A stretch of DNA of 64,000 nt from Parabacteroides sp. PF5-6 (GTDB lineage: Bacteria; Bacteroidota; Bacteroidia; Bacteroidales; Tannerellaceae): positions 124,001 to 188,000 of the forward strand of contig NZ_JAQFIN010000001.1 in assembly GCF_029504695.1 (NCBI RefSeq), read 5' to 3'. Positions 62,647 to 64,000 of the stretch are shown here, one piece after another. Under the pieces are notes generated by a model that worked only from the letters and a program-made list of their open reading frames with translations, did not search any database and was not told the origin of the DNA. Position 1 is the stretch's first letter. Each line of letters begins with the position of its first letter. The translations under genes and the position numbers were made by a program.

Positions 62647-64000
62647 ATGAACACCCATAAAGTTACATTAAAAGAAAAAATAGGATACGGGCTGGGCGAT
62701 GCCGCCTCCTCGATGTTCTGGAAACTATTCGGCATGTACCTGCTCTTCTTTTATACCGATATATTCGGGATAGAAGCCGGCATTGTCGGTACGATGTTCC
62801 TGATCACACGCGTATGGGATTCGCTGTTCGATCCTGTCGTAGGCATATTGGGTGACCGCACGGAAAGCCGTTGGGGGAAGTTCCGCCCCTATCTGCTTTG
62901 GATCGCCCTGCCCTTCGGCATTCTGGGCGTACTGACATTCACTACGCCGGACTGGAATGTGACGGGAAAGATTATTTATGCCTATATCACCTATTCCCTG
63001 ATGATGATGGTGTATTCCCTGATCAACGTGCCCTATGCTTCGCTGTTGGGGGTGATGTCGTCTGATCCGAAAGAACGTACGGCCCTGTCTTCCTACCGGA
63101 TGATTTTTGCTTTTCTCGGAAGCATACTCGCCCTGGTATTGATCGAGCCTTTGGTGAAAATCTTCGGTAACGACGGACAAAACCTCACGCGGGGATGGTC
63201 GTTGGCCGCTTTTGTCTTCGCAGGTATCGCCGTGGCTTTCTTCTGGTGCACTTTCTCCTGGACAAAGGAACGTGTACGCCCCATCAAAGAAAGCCGGAAT
63301 CCGCTCAAGGACGATGTCAAAGACTTATTGGGCAATAAGCCCTGGTGGATCCTGTTGGGTGCCGGGATTGCCGCCCTGATCTTCAACTCTATCCGCGACG
63401 GTGCTGCTGTCTATTATTTCAAATACTATGCCGTAGCGCCGGAGGCATTCAATCTCGGTATTTTCGGTTCCGCCCTTTCGCTGACAACACTCTACCTTGT
63501 ACTTGGACAGGCGGCCAATATCCTGGGTATCTTATTGGTTAGCCCGGTCTCGAACCGCATCGGAAAGAAAAACGCGTACCTTTTCGCTATGGTCCTGGCT
63601 ACGCTCCTGAGTATCGGCTTTTTCTTTATCGATAAAGAGAATATCGGCCTGATGCTGCTTTTGCAGGTATTGATCAGTGCGTGTGCCGGAAGTATATTCC
63701 CGCTCTTATGGTCGATGTATGCTGACATCGCCGACTTCTCGGAATGGAAAACCGGACGACGGGCCACCGGATTGATCTTCTCTTCTTCTTCCATGTCGCA
63801 GAAGTTCGGCTGGTCGATCGGAGGAGCACTTACCGGTTGGCTATTGGCCTATTTCGGATTCCAGGCCAATGTGGAACAAACGGCAACGGCACAGGAAGGC
63901 ATTCGTATGATGCTTAGCATACTGCCGGCGGCGGGCACTTTATTGTCTGTGGTATTTATCTATTTCTATCCGCTGACCGAGCAGAAACTCAAAGAGATCA
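62647..64000 (+). CDS. GPH-family sugar:cation symporter (3' cut by window edge)
   Basis: The gene starts at the ATG at 62647 and is open to the end of the window (451 codons). The protein opens with KEKIGYGLGDAASSMFW and has repeated membrane helices; GDRTESRWGKFRPYLLW is the cytoplasmic loop typical of the glycoside-pentoside-hexuronide family, and ADIADFSEWKTGRRATG follows in the second half. These carriers bring di- or oligosaccharides through the inner membrane with H+ or Na+. It lies 27 bp after the GH130 gene, matching the order in B. fragilis mannan loci, so mannobiose or mannosyl-glucose is the likely cargo. Confidence 0.92.
   Translation, partial: MNTHKVTLKEKIGYGLGDAASSMFWKLFGMYLLFFYTDIFGIEAGIVGTMFLITRVWDSLFDPVVGILGDRTESRWGKFRPYLLWIALPFGILGVLTFTTPDWNVTGKIIYAYITYSLMMMVYSLINVPYASLLGVMSSDPKERTALSSYRMIFAFLGSILALVLIEPLVKIFGNDGQNLTRGWSLAAFVFAGIAVAFFWCTFSWTKERVRPIKESRNPLKDDVKDLLGNKPWWILLGAGIAALIFNSIRDGAAVYYFKYYAVAPEAFNLGIFGSALSLTTLYLVLGQAANILGILLVSPVSNRIGKKNAYLFAMVLATLLSIGFFFIDKENIGLMLLLQVLISACAGSIFPLLWSMYADIADFSEWKTGRRATGLIFSSSSMSQKFGWSIGGALTGWLLAYFGFQANVEQTATAQEGIRMMLSILPAAGTLLSVVFIYFYPLTEQKLKEI

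Overview
The window looks like a chromosomal segment from a Bacteroidales bacterium, probably Tannerellaceae/Parabacteroides-like (genus is an inference). The reasons are many TAnnTTTG-type -7 promoter boxes, two hybrid two-component regulators of the type typical of this order, lipoproteins and outer-membrane proteins of Bacteroidetes families (DUF5686, BIG2, FISUMP), and a GH130 mannosylglucose phosphorylase gene followed by a sugar:cation symporter. I saw no rRNA, tRNA, CRISPR array, prophage or complete insertion sequence.

Layout. 1-4342: the tail of an AraC-type regulator, then a PI-PLC-domain protein and two unrecognised companions. 4427-7649: a pullulanase lipoprotein convergent with an Rpn-family nuclease that carries six tandem 36-bp repeats. 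7650-8741: a gene-free kilobase made of several different short-repeat arrays. 8742-22972: a long co-directional cluster: IclR regulator, exported di-heme beta-propeller protein, RidA/chorismatase-like protein, cupin lipoprotein, giant NPCBM/heme/FGE-like protein, fused CcsBA cytochrome c maturation protein, VOC-like protein, DhaK, DhaL and an LsrF-like aldolase/thiolase. Two large inverted-repeat elements flank dhaL. 23088-26993 (minus): NhaC antiporter and DUF5686 outer-membrane protein. 27155-30660: DUF418 membrane protein, pgk, an AlaX-like editing protein and a small helical protein. 30772-37311: panB, M16 peptidase, DUF4268 and M1 aminopeptidase, packed almost without gaps. 37459-42475 (minus): PDZ/DUF4136 protein, mutS2, corA. 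42662-44432: grpE-dnaJ. 44591-51813: TPR-type hybrid two-component regulator followed by surface proteins. 51900-52292: a decayed gene remnant. 52462-55349 (minus): Tat-exported Gfo/Idh/MocA oxidoreductase and cobQ. 55669-57214: a three-gene hipB-hipS-hipT module. 57254-64000: hybrid two-component regulator, GH130 phosphorylase and symporter (cut by the window end), which together read as a beta-mannoside utilisation locus.

Two things stand out. First, the intergenic spaces carry a recurring architecture: arrays of short dyad units repeated every 21 or 22 bp. The core sequence differs from locus to locus while the pitch stays near two helical turns. Three of the five convergent gene junctions in the window carry such an array. 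Second, the IclR-to-LsrF cluster joins predicted exported c-type heme proteins with their own System II maturation protein and with cytoplasmic DHA-kinase/LsrF chemistry. I know of no described pathway with this composition; its substrate cannot be read from the sequence.
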